DNA of 64,000 bases from Niastella koreensis GR20-10 (lineage in GTDB: Bacteria; Bacteroidota; Bacteroidia; Chitinophagales; Chitinophagaceae), in assembly GCF_000246855.1 (NCBI RefSeq), contig NC_016609.1, positions 4,972,744-5,036,743 of the forward strand, read 5' to 3'. Within the stretch, counting starts at the first letter, position 1, and each line of letters begins with the position of its first letter. The position numbers and the translations under genes were made by a program. The notes beneath the pieces are model-generated. The model ran no database searches, was not told the DNA's origin, and saw only the letters and a list, made by a program, of their open reading frames with translations. Below are positions 30,095-37,857 of the stretch, piece after piece.

Positions 30095-30568
30095 TTAGCT
30101 ATGATGATATTTTTCGTTCCGCAGAATGGTGCATGCCCGGTATAATTGTTCGGCCAGGATCAAACGCACCAGCTGATGTGGAAATACGAGTTTGGATAAA
30201 GACCAGGTAGTGTTGGCTCTTTTAAACACCGCCTCATCAACGCCATAAACGCCGCCAATTAAGAAAACGAGGGTCTTAACGCTGTCATTGGCCCGGGTTT
30301 GTAAAAACTCAGCCAGTTGTGGCGAAGTGAACGAATGCCCCCGTTCATCGAGCAATACCAGGTAATCGTCTTTCTTAAGCCATTCCAGAATGGTTTCCCC
30401 TTCTTTTTTCTTCAGGTCCATTTCGCTAAGCATACCTGCGTTTTTTGGGGTGGGAATAAGGTTCCATTCTACCGGGAAGTATTTCGATAACCGGCGGGTA
30501 AAGTCCTCAATGCCTTCTTTTACATAGGACTCGTGATTTTTACCAATTGACCAGCATTGAATTTTCAT
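30095..30568 (-). CDS. rlmH: 23S rRNA (pseudouridine1915-N3)-methyltransferase RlmH
   Basis: This is a 157-residue SPOUT methyltransferase that methylates pseudouridine 1915 in helix 69 of 23S rRNA. Seen: the SAM-binding knot FLIGGVYGVDEAV and the C-terminal SKLVFPHQLVRLILAEQLYRACTI ending NEKYHHS, the family signature. Full length and intact. The IS110 insertion lies directly downstream. Confidence 0.97.
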   Translation of the reverse strand: MKIQCWSIGKNHESYVKEGIEDFTRRLSKYFPVEWNLIPTPKNAGMLSEMDLKKKEGETILEWLKKDDYLVLLDERGHSFTSPQLAEFLQTRANDSVKTLVFLIGGVYGVDEAVFKRANTTWSLSKLVFPHQLVRLILAEQLYRACTILRNEKYHHS

Positions 30569-30740
30569 AACAGGGAGCTTTTAGGTGATTACGCATTTGA
30601 TATGCCAGGAGGCAAGTTAAGTAATGTGTCCTAATGGCTGGAATTCAGGTTAAAAGGAAAATTTTCTTTGCTTTTTTTGATGATTTATTTGGGAGGAATA
30701 GCAAATAGGTCTATTTTTGCCGCCCATTCACGAAAAACAC

Positions 30741-30817
30741 GGCCCCGTAGCTCAATTGAATAGAGCATTTGACTACGGATCAAAAGGTTTCTGGTTTGAA
30801 TCCAGACGGGGTCACCA
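30741..30817 (+). tRNA. tRNA-Arg (anticodon ACG)
   Basis: A 77-nt cloverleaf folds well. The acceptor stem is GGCCCCG/CGGGGTC and the D stem GCTC/GAGC. The anticodon stem TTTGA/TCAAA carries the loop CTACGGA (anticodon ACG), and the T stem TCTGG/CCAGA carries the loop TTTGAAT. Discriminator A and CCA are encoded. The last 13 bases are the left copy of a direct repeat and the integration site of the downstream element, which restores an intact 3' end. Confidence 0.95.
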
Positions 30818-32327
30818 GACAGGACAAGACGGATTTTTTCCTCTTGTCCTGTTTCTTTTTTGGGCTGGAACCCGCGCCCAGACTGTATATCAACGAAACG
30901 GCTTCGTTGAGCCGGGCGGTTCGAACTCCAAATCCGTCAATCGTCAAATTTTCGGGGTATATCGAACCAATTATTTCCCGCTTCTTTACAATATCACCGT
31001 TTTTGTATAGGCGCTCTAAATTCATCAGGTTCTGCAATCCTGTGCTTAAAAGGCCGTCAAAGTCTACTGGTGTTTGTGATGAACTGGCCAGTTTTCCCAA
31101 TAGTTTTTCTATTTTATCCGTGTATTCTGCTTTCATTTTCCGGTAGTCATCCGGCTCAATTTTTTGGGTTGAAAGCAGGTCCCGTAAATAAGTTAATCTA
31201 CCCTCCTGTTCGGTGATCTGGTTGGAAATTTGTCTTTTATCGTCCTGCGAATGATTTGACTGGTCATACCAGGCCTCTTGCAGGGTGATTTGGTACAGTT
31301 CCAGATACTCCGGACGGGGAACAAATTTCTTCAGTTCATTTACAAATATGTCGTTCACAAATTCTGCCCTGAACCGGCATTTGCAACCACCAGTGCAGTG
31401 GTAATAAAAGTAGTCCTGTGTTCTCCCTTTTGATTTACTACCGGTGAGCTTCTTGGTACACTTAGGACAGATTAAAAAGCCTCTCAAGGGCAATGTTGTA
31501 TTTGCCACATACATGGGGCGGTAGTGTCTTTTACGGCCGTCCAGCACATCCTGCACCTGGTAGAATACAGATTCAGAAACCAGCGGTTCATGCTGTGCTT
31601 TTACAGTATGCGCTTCTTCGTCCTTATACTTTGGAATTACAATCTTGCCACAATACAGCGGGTTTCTAATATTCATCCAGAAATTACTCTTGGTGCTCTT
31701 CAGGCCCTTTTCTTTGGCCATTTTGTAGATCTGTTCGGCATTAAAACACCCCTCTGCCAATGTCTCAAAAGCCCATTTCATGATGCTGGCTTGTGGTTCA
31801 TGCGGTTCAATGTATTTCTTTCCGGCTTCGGAGGTTCGGTTTATATAACCAGTTGGAGCAATCCCCAGGTATCGACCTTCTTTTTTGGCCCGCCGCATTC
31901 CGTGAAATGTATTCAATGCGCGGCGGTCGTTCTCGACTTCTGGCGCGGCCAGATAAAAAGCCAGCATCATTTTATTTTCCGGTACTGAAAGGTCTAAAGG
32001 CTGTTCTACGGCCTGCGGCTCAATTCCCAACTTTCGAAGGATGCTGATCATTTGGTAAGCATCACCGGCATTTCGGCTAAACCGGTCCCATTTGATAAAC
32101 AGCACCAGGTCGGCGGTGTTTTTATTTTTTCGCAAGAAAAGCAGGTACTTGTTCCATTCTGGCCGGATAAAGGTCTTTGCCGAGTGATCTTCATAAATAA
32201 CCTTTCGCACCTCGATGTTCTGAATTTGGCAATACCTGCGTAAACGCTCTTCCTGGTCACGTTGTGAGTAGCCTTTGTCTGCCTGTTCATCGGTACTCAC
32301 TCTGATGTACAAATCTGCAATTTTCAT
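30780..32327 (-). CDS. large serine recombinase (integrase of the element)
   Basis: This is a 515-residue site-specific recombinase. The resolvase catalytic domain starts YIRVSTDEQADKGYS with Ser near residue 11 and carries RFSRNAGDAYQM later. A Recombinase domain and a zinc ribbon (CPKCTKKL, then CTGGCKCRF) follow, with a coiled coil near residues 380-420. The stop codon lies inside tRNA-Arg, so the final residues (SGFKPETF) are encoded by antisense tRNA sequence. In the free circle the frame would instead run into the element's right end. A 46-residue gene lies just upstream. It is expected to catalyse integration and excision. Confidence 0.92.
   Translation of the reverse strand: MKIADLYIRVSTDEQADKGYSQRDQEERLRRYCQIQNIEVRKVIYEDHSAKTFIRPEWNKYLLFLRKNKNTADLVLFIKWDRFSRNAGDAYQMISILRKLGIEPQAVEQPLDLSVPENKMMLAFYLAAPEVENDRRALNTFHGMRRAKKEGRYLGIAPTGYINRTSEAGKKYIEPHEPQASIMKWAFETLAEGCFNAEQIYKMAKEKGLKSTKSNFWMNIRNPLYCGKIVIPKYKDEEAHTVKAQHEPLVSESVFYQVQDVLDGRKRHYRPMYVANTTLPLRGFLICPKCTKKLTGSKSKGRTQDYFYYHCTGGCKCRFRAEFVNDIFVNELKKFVPRPEYLELYQITLQEAWYDQSNHSQDDKRQISNQITEQEGRLTYLRDLLSTQKIEPDDYRKMKAEYTDKIEKLLGKLASSSQTPVDFDGLLSTGLQNLMNLERLYKNGDIVKKREIIGSIYPENLTIDGFGVRTARLNEAVSLIYSLGAGSSPKKKQDKRKKSVLSCLVTPSGFKPETF
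30805..30817 (+). other. attL core in the tRNA-Arg 3' end
   Basis: GACGGGGTCACCA occurs here and at 53988-54000. To its right both copies continue into recombinase 3' sequence; to the left they differ (tRNA here, element end there). That is the pattern expected of an integrated element. Confidence 0.8.
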
Positions 32328-32331
32328 ACGC

Positions 32332-32472
32332 TCACTTTTGTAGATAATTTGAAATAGCTATGGTAGCTAATTTCCGAATAAAATTTAAAATAGCGGTAGC
32401 TTGTTCAAGGGTAACTATAGTTCCCCGTTGGCGTAGCATTTCCTGTACCTTTTGCGGTGTTAACTTATCCAT
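32332..32472 (-). CDS. 46-residue conserved companion of the recombinase
   Basis: This short gene begins MDKLTPQKVQEMLRQRG and ends AISNYLQK, 4 bp before the recombinase start. An excellent Shine-Dalgarno (GGGAGGT) lies just before the ATG. I recall similar short proteins ahead of serine recombinases in Bacteroidota, but the family name is unknown to me. The composition suggests two amphipathic helices. It is probably translationally coupled to the recombinase and may be a directionality or regulatory factor; that function is inference. Confidence 0.65.
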   Translation of the reverse strand: MDKLTPQKVQEMLRQRGTIVTLEQATAILNFIRKLATIAISNYLQK

Positions 32473-32672
32473 CTTACCTCCCTCATTTTTATCGTTCGCA
32501 CTGTCCTGTAAGACAACCCCAATACTAATATACGAATGTTTTGATGAATATTTGTATTACCAAAACTATTTTGTGTTAAATTGCATTGATTTGTATCACA
32601 AAAGTTTTGACACCACCAGGAAATTATACAAACATGCTTACATTCGTTAAGCACCGTTAAGTGAAGTAAATA
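32473..32672. promoter_or_regulatory. divergent promoter region of recombinase operon and companion gene
   Basis: These 200 bp are very AT-rich and separate the leftward recombinase operon from the rightward gene at 32673. Promoters for both should lie here; none could be fixed. Confidence 0.35.
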
Positions 32673-33371
32673 ATGGAAAAGGAATACAGGGTAACATATA
32701 AAACGTATTACAATGACCGCCTTAAACAGACCAACTTTCATGGTAAGTTGATGTATCCCTTATACGTACAGGTGACATTTGATAGGAAAAGTATCTTTTT
32801 CAAGAGCTTCTTTTTTGATCTGTTTTCAAAACCCAAGTATGCTGCCCGGATTGGCGGCCAGGTTTTCGGTCCCGATGTAAAGGACATTATAAAAAAGGAA
32901 GAATCCCTGGTTGAGTTCATTATTGATAAGAACCGGGATAACTTTTCTTTAGACCTATTCAAAACGGAATATGCCTATTATGGCCGGGATCTGCTGGATA
33001 TGATGGAACCAGGCTTTCTGGAATATCTGTACACTTTTTTACATGATGAGGGCCTGCCCTATTTGGCAGAAACTGTAAACCTGGGTTCACTAACGTGTAA
33101 GTTATATGACCTGGTGCTGGATTTTAAAAGGTGCCTGAATCCGAAATTATATCAAAAGCTGTGGGAGAACTCGTTTTATTATAGTCCGCCTTATTTGGTG
33201 CTTTGTGCATTTAATGAGAAACCTCAGCAGTCGTTGTTGAAGGTGTTTACGGTGATGGATTGGGAGCAGCCTGGAGTAAAAGATGATTTTCCTGCCTTTG
33301 TAAAACGAAATTACCCAACTATAATTCTTGGTAATTTGATTAAGGACATTGATAACGCTGTCACAAGTTGA
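32673..33371 (+). CDS. hypothetical protein paired with the recombinase module
   Basis: This is a 232-residue soluble protein with many aromatic residues (SIFFKSFFFDLF, FYYSPPYLVLCAFNEKP) and no recognised domain. A truncated second copy sits beside a recombinase remnant at 54309-54785, with strong identity over the last 150 residues. It therefore travels with this recombinase as a unit and is probably element-specific. A role in integration or regulation is possible but not shown. Confidence 0.75.
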   Translation: MEKEYRVTYKTYYNDRLKQTNFHGKLMYPLYVQVTFDRKSIFFKSFFFDLFSKPKYAARIGGQVFGPDVKDIIKKEESLVEFIIDKNRDNFSLDLFKTEYAYYGRDLLDMMEPGFLEYLYTFLHDEGLPYLAETVNLGSLTCKLYDLVLDFKRCLNPKLYQKLWENSFYYSPPYLVLCAFNEKPQQSLLKVFTVMDWEQPGVKDDFPAFVKRNYPTIILGNLIKDIDNAVTS

Positions 33372-33381
33372 TATGGTATTG

Positions 33382-33798
33382 TTATTTTCTTCGTTTTCTT
33401 TTTCTGTATCCAGCTTTCCACCCGCCATATGTCATAGTTAGGGGAATCCCAGTTAATTCGCTTACAATAATACCAACAAGAGCGTAGTATGCAATACTTC
33501 CGAACCATATAATTTGCCCTGAAATCTCGATTTCCTTAGGATGTTCTATATAAATAGCAATAAGACCATATAGAATTAATGATCCCTGCAATAAACCTGA
33601 AACACCTACCAAGCGAGATTTATTTTTTCCTTCCACAATTCCTTTCTTATATTTTCGTGAAAGAATAATTGCTTGTGCCAAGTCAAATAATAATGAAAGT
33701 ATATAGCAGAAAGCGCCGACAAGAACTAAGTTTGCCAACTTGTAAATAATGCCAAAGCATAATAGCAAAAAAGATGCTATTAAAATTGCCAACTTCAT
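33382..33798 (-). CDS. small membrane protein
   Basis: This 138-residue protein has about four hydrophobic segments (LAILIASFLLLCFGIIY, LVLVGAFCYILSLLF, SLILYGLIAIYI, IIWFGSIAYYALVGIIV) and a basic C-terminus (GYRKRKRRK). No family is recognised. It is convergent with the companion gene, 10 bp apart. Confidence 0.6.
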   Translation of the reverse strand: MKLAILIASFLLLCFGIIYKLANLVLVGAFCYILSLLFDLAQAIILSRKYKKGIVEGKNKSRLVGVSGLLQGSLILYGLIAIYIEHPKEIEISGQIIWFGSIAYYALVGIIVSELTGIPLTMTYGGWKAGYRKRKRRK

Positions 33799-33854
33799 AA
33801 TAAGTAGTAGCTATATAAAATATTCATTCTATACAAGTCTTGAAAAAGCTTCAT

Positions 33855-34460
33855 TTAATGACAGAATGATATAAGCTCTAAATCCTTTCCAATACAATAA
33901 GATATATTTTCCTTTATTTGCTTTATGCTGTCATATGCCATTTCTTTTTCGTCATCCTCATCCAGAAGCGCTTCTAGCATTTCGTCTGTAATGTTAATAT
34001 TTTCGAATTGTGTCTTTAATGCGGACAGCTGGCCTTTATTTATTAAACCACACAACGGCCAATCCCGAACTTGAGGAAGCGGAAATGAATGATCTCCATT
34101 AATAAGCGTTTCCTCAATATTTATTTTTAAATTAAAATCCTTATCGAGCAAGTCGTTAATGATATCGGTTTCATATCCAAGCTTTATTTCGTGAGTTGCA
34201 GGCAAAGCCTCTCCCAAGTAAGCACAGATAGAAATAAATGCATACCAATAAGAGTGTGCCGACTCGGTAATATATGGTTTACCAAAAATCAAATGCTCTA
34301 AAGCGTGTTTTGTAGTAACAGAACCTGCAAAATCTTGATCAGAGTAAAGCTTAAAAGTCTCGGTATCTAACACCCCATTTAATAAATCGGCATCATTGGA
34401 GCCAATTGATTTTATAAGCTGGTCAGTTTTGATACCGTAGGAAAAAATATAATACCCCAT
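33855..34460 (-). CDS. hypothetical acidic protein, possibly DUF7691-like
   Basis: This is a 201-residue soluble acidic protein starting MGYYIFSYGIKTDQL. The start, followed by an early SNDADLLNGVL and a central ALEHLIFG with HSYWYAFISICAYLG, resembles proteins I recall as DUF7691, an uncharacterised group often next to toxins and mobile genes. The assignment is uncertain. It could be an immunity-type protein. Confidence 0.5.
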   Translation of the reverse strand: MGYYIFSYGIKTDQLIKSIGSNDADLLNGVLDTETFKLYSDQDFAGSVTTKHALEHLIFGKPYITESAHSYWYAFISICAYLGEALPATHEIKLGYETDIINDLLDKDFNLKINIEETLINGDHSFPLPQVRDWPLCGLINKGQLSALKTQFENINITDEMLEALLDEDDEKEMAYDSIKQIKENISYCIGKDLELISFCH

Positions 34461-34550
34461 TATATTTATTTTATAGTAGCGTCGATTAAATAATCTCCTG
34501 ATAAATTAGGTTTGCTTGTATCAGTCTCCAAAACTGTTAGGATACAAATA

Positions 34551-34841
34551 TTATTTCCTTTTCTTTATCATTCTATCTTTCTGCACTTGACCTTTTTCCT
34601 TTTTTGATATTGATGTTTCAAACCGAAATAATTCAAACATCTCAACATCCAAGGCTTCTGCAAGCTTTGCAATTGTTATAAATTCAATATTTGTCTTACC
34701 GTTCTCAATCCTGCTGATATCCCCGTTATTGATACCTGTAGCCACCTCAATGTCTAACTGGGTCTTCCCCTTTTCTTTTCTTACTTGTTTCAAACGTTTG
34801 CCGAATTGCTCTAACTGGTGGGTGTACTTTTGACTATCCAT
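34551..34841 (-). CDS. XRE-family helix-turn-helix regulator
   Basis: This is a 96-residue regulator starting MDSQKYTHQLEQFG. The helix-turn-helix spans KRLKQVRKEKGKTQLDIEVATGINNGDISRIENGKTN as separate visible helices, followed by IAKLAEALDVEMFELF. The C-terminus is strongly basic. I chose the ATG at 34841 over one 26 codons upstream because the upstream part is not conserved-looking. A decayed relative lies at 57693-57749. It may control the element or the genes around the hairpin at 35032. Confidence 0.85.
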   Translation of the reverse strand: MDSQKYTHQLEQFGKRLKQVRKEKGKTQLDIEVATGINNGDISRIENGKTNIEFITIAKLAEALDVEMFELFRFETSISKKEKGQVQKDRMIKKRK

Positions 34842-35280
34842 TTGCTTAGTTATATAGGAAAAGTCAAAATATTTTATCAATATAAATTTGGGGTATAAGC
34901 CAGATTTGTAAAAAAACACCTAACTTAGCCTTAATAACGGTAAAACGAACCGGTATGTGTTTAATAACTATAGATACAAGCTAGGTCAACTTTATATAAA
35001 TAGCTTATAAAGCGAATTTGCTTTATTCTCGGATACCGAAAACTGCGACCTTTTGATGATCACGAGAAAATAAGGTAAATCGCTCACGACTTCTTTGGTA
35101 TATTGCCAAAGAAACGTGGGCGTTCTTATTCGTGATCAGGGGTGTCGCAGCCCTTCGGTATCGGTAAGGACTAACCCACGTTTTTCTTTATTTTAAGCCG
35201 TCACAGGCTCCGCAGGTTTTCCTGCACCCGGTTAGCCTTACATGACTTTCAATCTATTCCTTCATCCTTAATTGAATGTT
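34842..35280. other. gene-free stretch with a complex inverted-repeat structure
   Basis: About 440 bp without a gene separate the XRE gene from the divergent MNT-HEPN gene. The right part holds the structure at 35032-35162, then GCAGGTTTTCCTGC (35212-35225), a small hairpin. A palindrome AAAGCGAATTTGCTTT lies near 35010-35025 and could be an operator. Confidence 0.6.
35032..35162. other. four-stem collinear inverted repeat, structured-RNA or DNA-hairpin candidate
   Basis: Four nested stems pair in order: GATACCGAA (35032-35040) with 35154-35162; CTGCGAC (35043-35049) with 35144-35150; GATCACGA (35058-35065) with 35130-35137; and TTCTTTGG (35091-35098) with CCAAAGAA (35106-35113) around a 7-nt loop. 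AACGTGGG (35113-35120) could instead pair with CCCACGTT (35175-35182), giving an alternative fold. It lies 120 bp before the MNT-HEPN start. It may be an RNA leader or small RNA, or a DNA hairpin used in mobilization. Confidence 0.5.
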
Positions 35281-36480
35281 ATGAGTAACGAGGCTTCACC
35301 AGTTTCACCCAAAAGAGTAACTCCCCCACAAAAATTAACTTCAGAAGAAATAGCCAACCCCCATCAGGTTATTTACGAATTGTTTGATTTTGCACACCTA
35401 CCCCGGATTCGGGAACTGCTCTGGGAGTTTTTTAAAACAACAGTTATCGGAAATTATACCCATGATTTACATAGACGGGACCGCGAACTAATGGTAACGA
35501 TCTATGAAAAAATAGAAAAATTAGTAGAAGCAGCCCACATTATCAATGAAAAACAAAAAGAATCAAAAAAGCCCGTTTTTGAAACGTACCCGTATTCTAC
35601 CGATAATATTAATCCGTTTAACTTGACCAGATTAGCTGGATCTTACCAGGTTGAAATCGTCTTACAGGAGAAATTAAAGTCGGTGGTAGAAACCATTATC
35701 CGCATAACCAACGCGGAAAAGTTGTTCTGGTCAGGCTTTTCAACAACCAGCAGGAACCGACCCCAGTTCGATTTCCTGGTGCTTTTACCACCCAATGCCA
35801 AATACTCCTATAGCGATTACCTGACACAGGTACAGTCAAAATGTTGTGAAATCGGTTCTGTTTTAATATGGTGCAACAAAACCAATGAAGTATATAAACA
35901 TTTACGAGGTGGCCATATTTTTTATTCCGCTGTCTGTACAGATAATTTGTTAGTATATGACAACAAGCGATTATCATTGCCCGAAAAGGCCATTTTTGAT
36001 ATTGCTACCATAAAAGTGAAAGCGCGGAACATTTTTAATGATGCTTTCCATAATGCAAAATCTTATCTGGACGGTGCAGAATATTTTGCCACCACCAACC
36101 AATTTAAACAGGCTACTTTTTTACTGCATCAGGCAACGGAACATGCACTCCGGGCATTATTAACTTCTATTACAGCTGTGACAAGCTACGGACATAATTT
36201 AAAATCTTTAATAAGACATACTAGTTTTTGCGCTCCCGAGCTGGGTGACATTTTCCCTAAAACTACGGACGAAGAAAAGGAGTTATTTAATTTGCTGAAT
36301 GCTGCCTATGTTGATGCAAGGTATAGTCAAAATTATGAAATCAACCAGGAACAGGTAATGTTACTTCTTGATCGGGTTAATACCCTTCTTACGCTAACAG
36401 AGCAATCTTTTGAGGAAAGACTCAAAACGTTCGAAATTCTGATAATGTCGGAACACAACGGTTTCGACTTTCTCGAATAA
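35281..36480 (+). CDS. HEPN-domain protein, probably with an N-terminal MNT-like nucleotidyltransferase
   Basis: This is a 399-residue soluble protein. The middle (about 135-230) has FWSGFSTTSRNRPQFDFLVLLPP, which resembles a weak minimal nucleotidyltransferase fold. The C-terminal ~140 residues look like HEPN: ARNIFNDAFHNAKSYLDGAEYF, QATFLLHQATEHALRALL and YGHNLKSLI. A strict RX4-6H RNase motif is not obvious. I start at the ATG at 35281; a TTG three codons earlier is possible. MNT and HEPN form a known toxin-antitoxin pair, where the MNT part modifies HEPN; a fused form could be self-regulated. The function is inferred. Confidence 0.65.
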   Translation: MSNEASPVSPKRVTPPQKLTSEEIANPHQVIYELFDFAHLPRIRELLWEFFKTTVIGNYTHDLHRRDRELMVTIYEKIEKLVEAAHIINEKQKESKKPVFETYPYSTDNINPFNLTRLAGSYQVEIVLQEKLKSVVETIIRITNAEKLFWSGFSTTSRNRPQFDFLVLLPPNAKYSYSDYLTQVQSKCCEIGSVLIWCNKTNEVYKHLRGGHIFYSAVCTDNLLVYDNKRLSLPEKAIFDIATIKVKARNIFNDAFHNAKSYLDGAEYFATTNQFKQATFLLHQATEHALRALLTSITAVTSYGHNLKSLIRHTSFCAPELGDIFPKTTDEEKELFNLLNAAYVDARYSQNYEINQEQVMLLLDRVNTLLTLTEQSFEERLKTFEILIMSEHNGFDFLE

Positions 36481-36594
36481 TGTATATTTAACAAGAAGCC
36501 ATTCTGCTTTCTTTTTAAATAAGCCTATCCCTTATTGCATTTTTAATTATAACAATTGCATATCTTCAGCCTCTCCCAAAGAATTATTACAAAT

Positions 36595-37209
36595 ATGCAA
36601 TCATCGAGTTGGCAAACATTCATTACAGCACTATTAGGGGGTGTTGTCAGCGCTTTGCTATATCCGTTTTTTTCCTACTATATTACAAGGTGGCTTAATT
36701 CAAAATTTGTCAGAATTGAACTAAGATCTCCAGATGAGTCACCTATTAATAGGCATATTAGTTTACCCCTACAAGTAGTTAATGGGAGCTTTGTTTCACT
36801 TAAAAATGTTTCAGTTTTCATATACACAGAATATCAAAATGAAGACATTATTAGCAAACAGGAGGAACCCAATATACACGCCTATTTTTCAAACTCTGCC
36901 TTTCAGTGGACAAGTTTATCCTGGGCAAAAGTTGTCGATAGCAAAATACTTTCCCAATGCGATATAAACCAAGGAGAGCAGGCTGACCTTAATGTGTTTA
37001 GATTACACCCAAGAGGAAGTGCTCGCCCGATTCTCCAAATTGCTTCCGAACAAGGATTTTCAAAACAAGGTACAGATAGACGAGGTCGAGTTTTATTAAA
37101 TGCACAAAAAGATTACTTATTCAAAATCAAAGTTACAGCAGAAAATATTTTGCCAGCGGAAAGGTCATTTCGGTTTTTAAACAATGGAAATTATATTGAA
37201 ACTTACTAG
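36595..37209 (+). CDS. single-span membrane-anchored protein, unknown function
   Basis: This is a 204-residue protein with one hydrophobic N-terminal segment (FITALLGGVVSALLYPFFSYYI) followed by a soluble beta-rich domain (VRIELRSPDES, ISLPLQVVNGSFVSLKNVSVFIY). No family is recognised. The ATG at 36595 is used; the upstream frame starts at TTG and adds 13 residues. It lies 115 bp after the HEPN gene on the same strand and could act as its membrane partner, which is speculation. Confidence 0.6.
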   Translation: MQSSSWQTFITALLGGVVSALLYPFFSYYITRWLNSKFVRIELRSPDESPINRHISLPLQVVNGSFVSLKNVSVFIYTEYQNEDIISKQEEPNIHAYFSNSAFQWTSLSWAKVVDSKILSQCDINQGEQADLNVFRLHPRGSARPILQIASEQGFSKQGTDRRGRVLLNAQKDYLFKIKVTAENILPAERSFRFLNNGNYIETY

Positions 37210-37233
37210 AGAAAAGTTTTTTTTACAACAGCA

Positions 37234-37857
37234 CTATCTAATGGCGTTATAAATTTCTTCCCCCAGTCTTATAATAAAAGGAACAACAGTATCTGTATCT
37301 ATTTTATCAATTTGGTTTCTCAATCCTGTTAAGATATTAAAATCGGCTTCGTGTACAATTTTATTTCTTCTTGTAGCAATTGTTTTAATAGTCGTCACTA
37401 AATCTTGCTGAGACATTCCCATTGGCCCAGCTAAATATTGCCATTTATGACTTTCATCCCAAATCAAACTTAATCCATCCGCAATTTTATCTGGATCCTG
37501 AAATGCCAAGTGTTGATGCCTTTGAACAATTTCTTGTTCAAACCAATATGAAGGTGGATAAACTGAAGATGAAGAGCCGGCACTGGAAATTATGTTTGTC
37601 ATGGTGCTTGTCGAAATTCCAAAACTTTGGTATTTTCTTGTTCTTGGGCGCTGCCCCTCAAACGCCTCTACCATGCCAATGCGAATAAACTCATGGATCA
37701 ATTTATCTAAGGCGCTGACAGACATTACCCACTGAGCTCTTAGCAAATCACTTAAATCATTAGGCAGTTTTAGAGTGGTGCTTAAATAGCCGTATAGGGC
37801 ATCCAACTCTTTAACATACCGCATGTTTTGATTGAATTGATTAAATGCCCCTACCAT
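37234..37857 (-). CDS. HEPN-family protein (RiboL-PSP-HEPN-like)
   Basis: This 207-residue protein resembles RiboL-PSP-HEPN proteins: an N-terminal helical part (SDLLRAQWVMSVSALDKLIHEFI) and a C-terminal IATRRNKIVHEAD that fits the RX4-6H motif of HEPN RNases (Arg, then His four to six residues on). That motif marks metal-independent RNA cleavage in related toxins. The start codon lies inside the end of the ParA gene (17-nt overlap), so translation is probably coupled. Confidence 0.7.
   Translation of the reverse strand: MVGAFNQFNQNMRYVKELDALYGYLSTTLKLPNDLSDLLRAQWVMSVSALDKLIHEFIRIGMVEAFEGQRPRTRKYQSFGISTSTMTNIISSAGSSSSVYPPSYWFEQEIVQRHQHLAFQDPDKIADGLSLIWDESHKWQYLAGPMGMSQQDLVTTIKTIATRRNKIVHEADFNILTGLRNQIDKIDTDTVVPFIIRLGEEIYNAIR

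Noticed and set aside
35032-35182. Retron msr/msd RNA.
   Set aside because: No reverse transcriptase gene is in the element. The structure is kept as a candidate RNA or DNA hairpin only.
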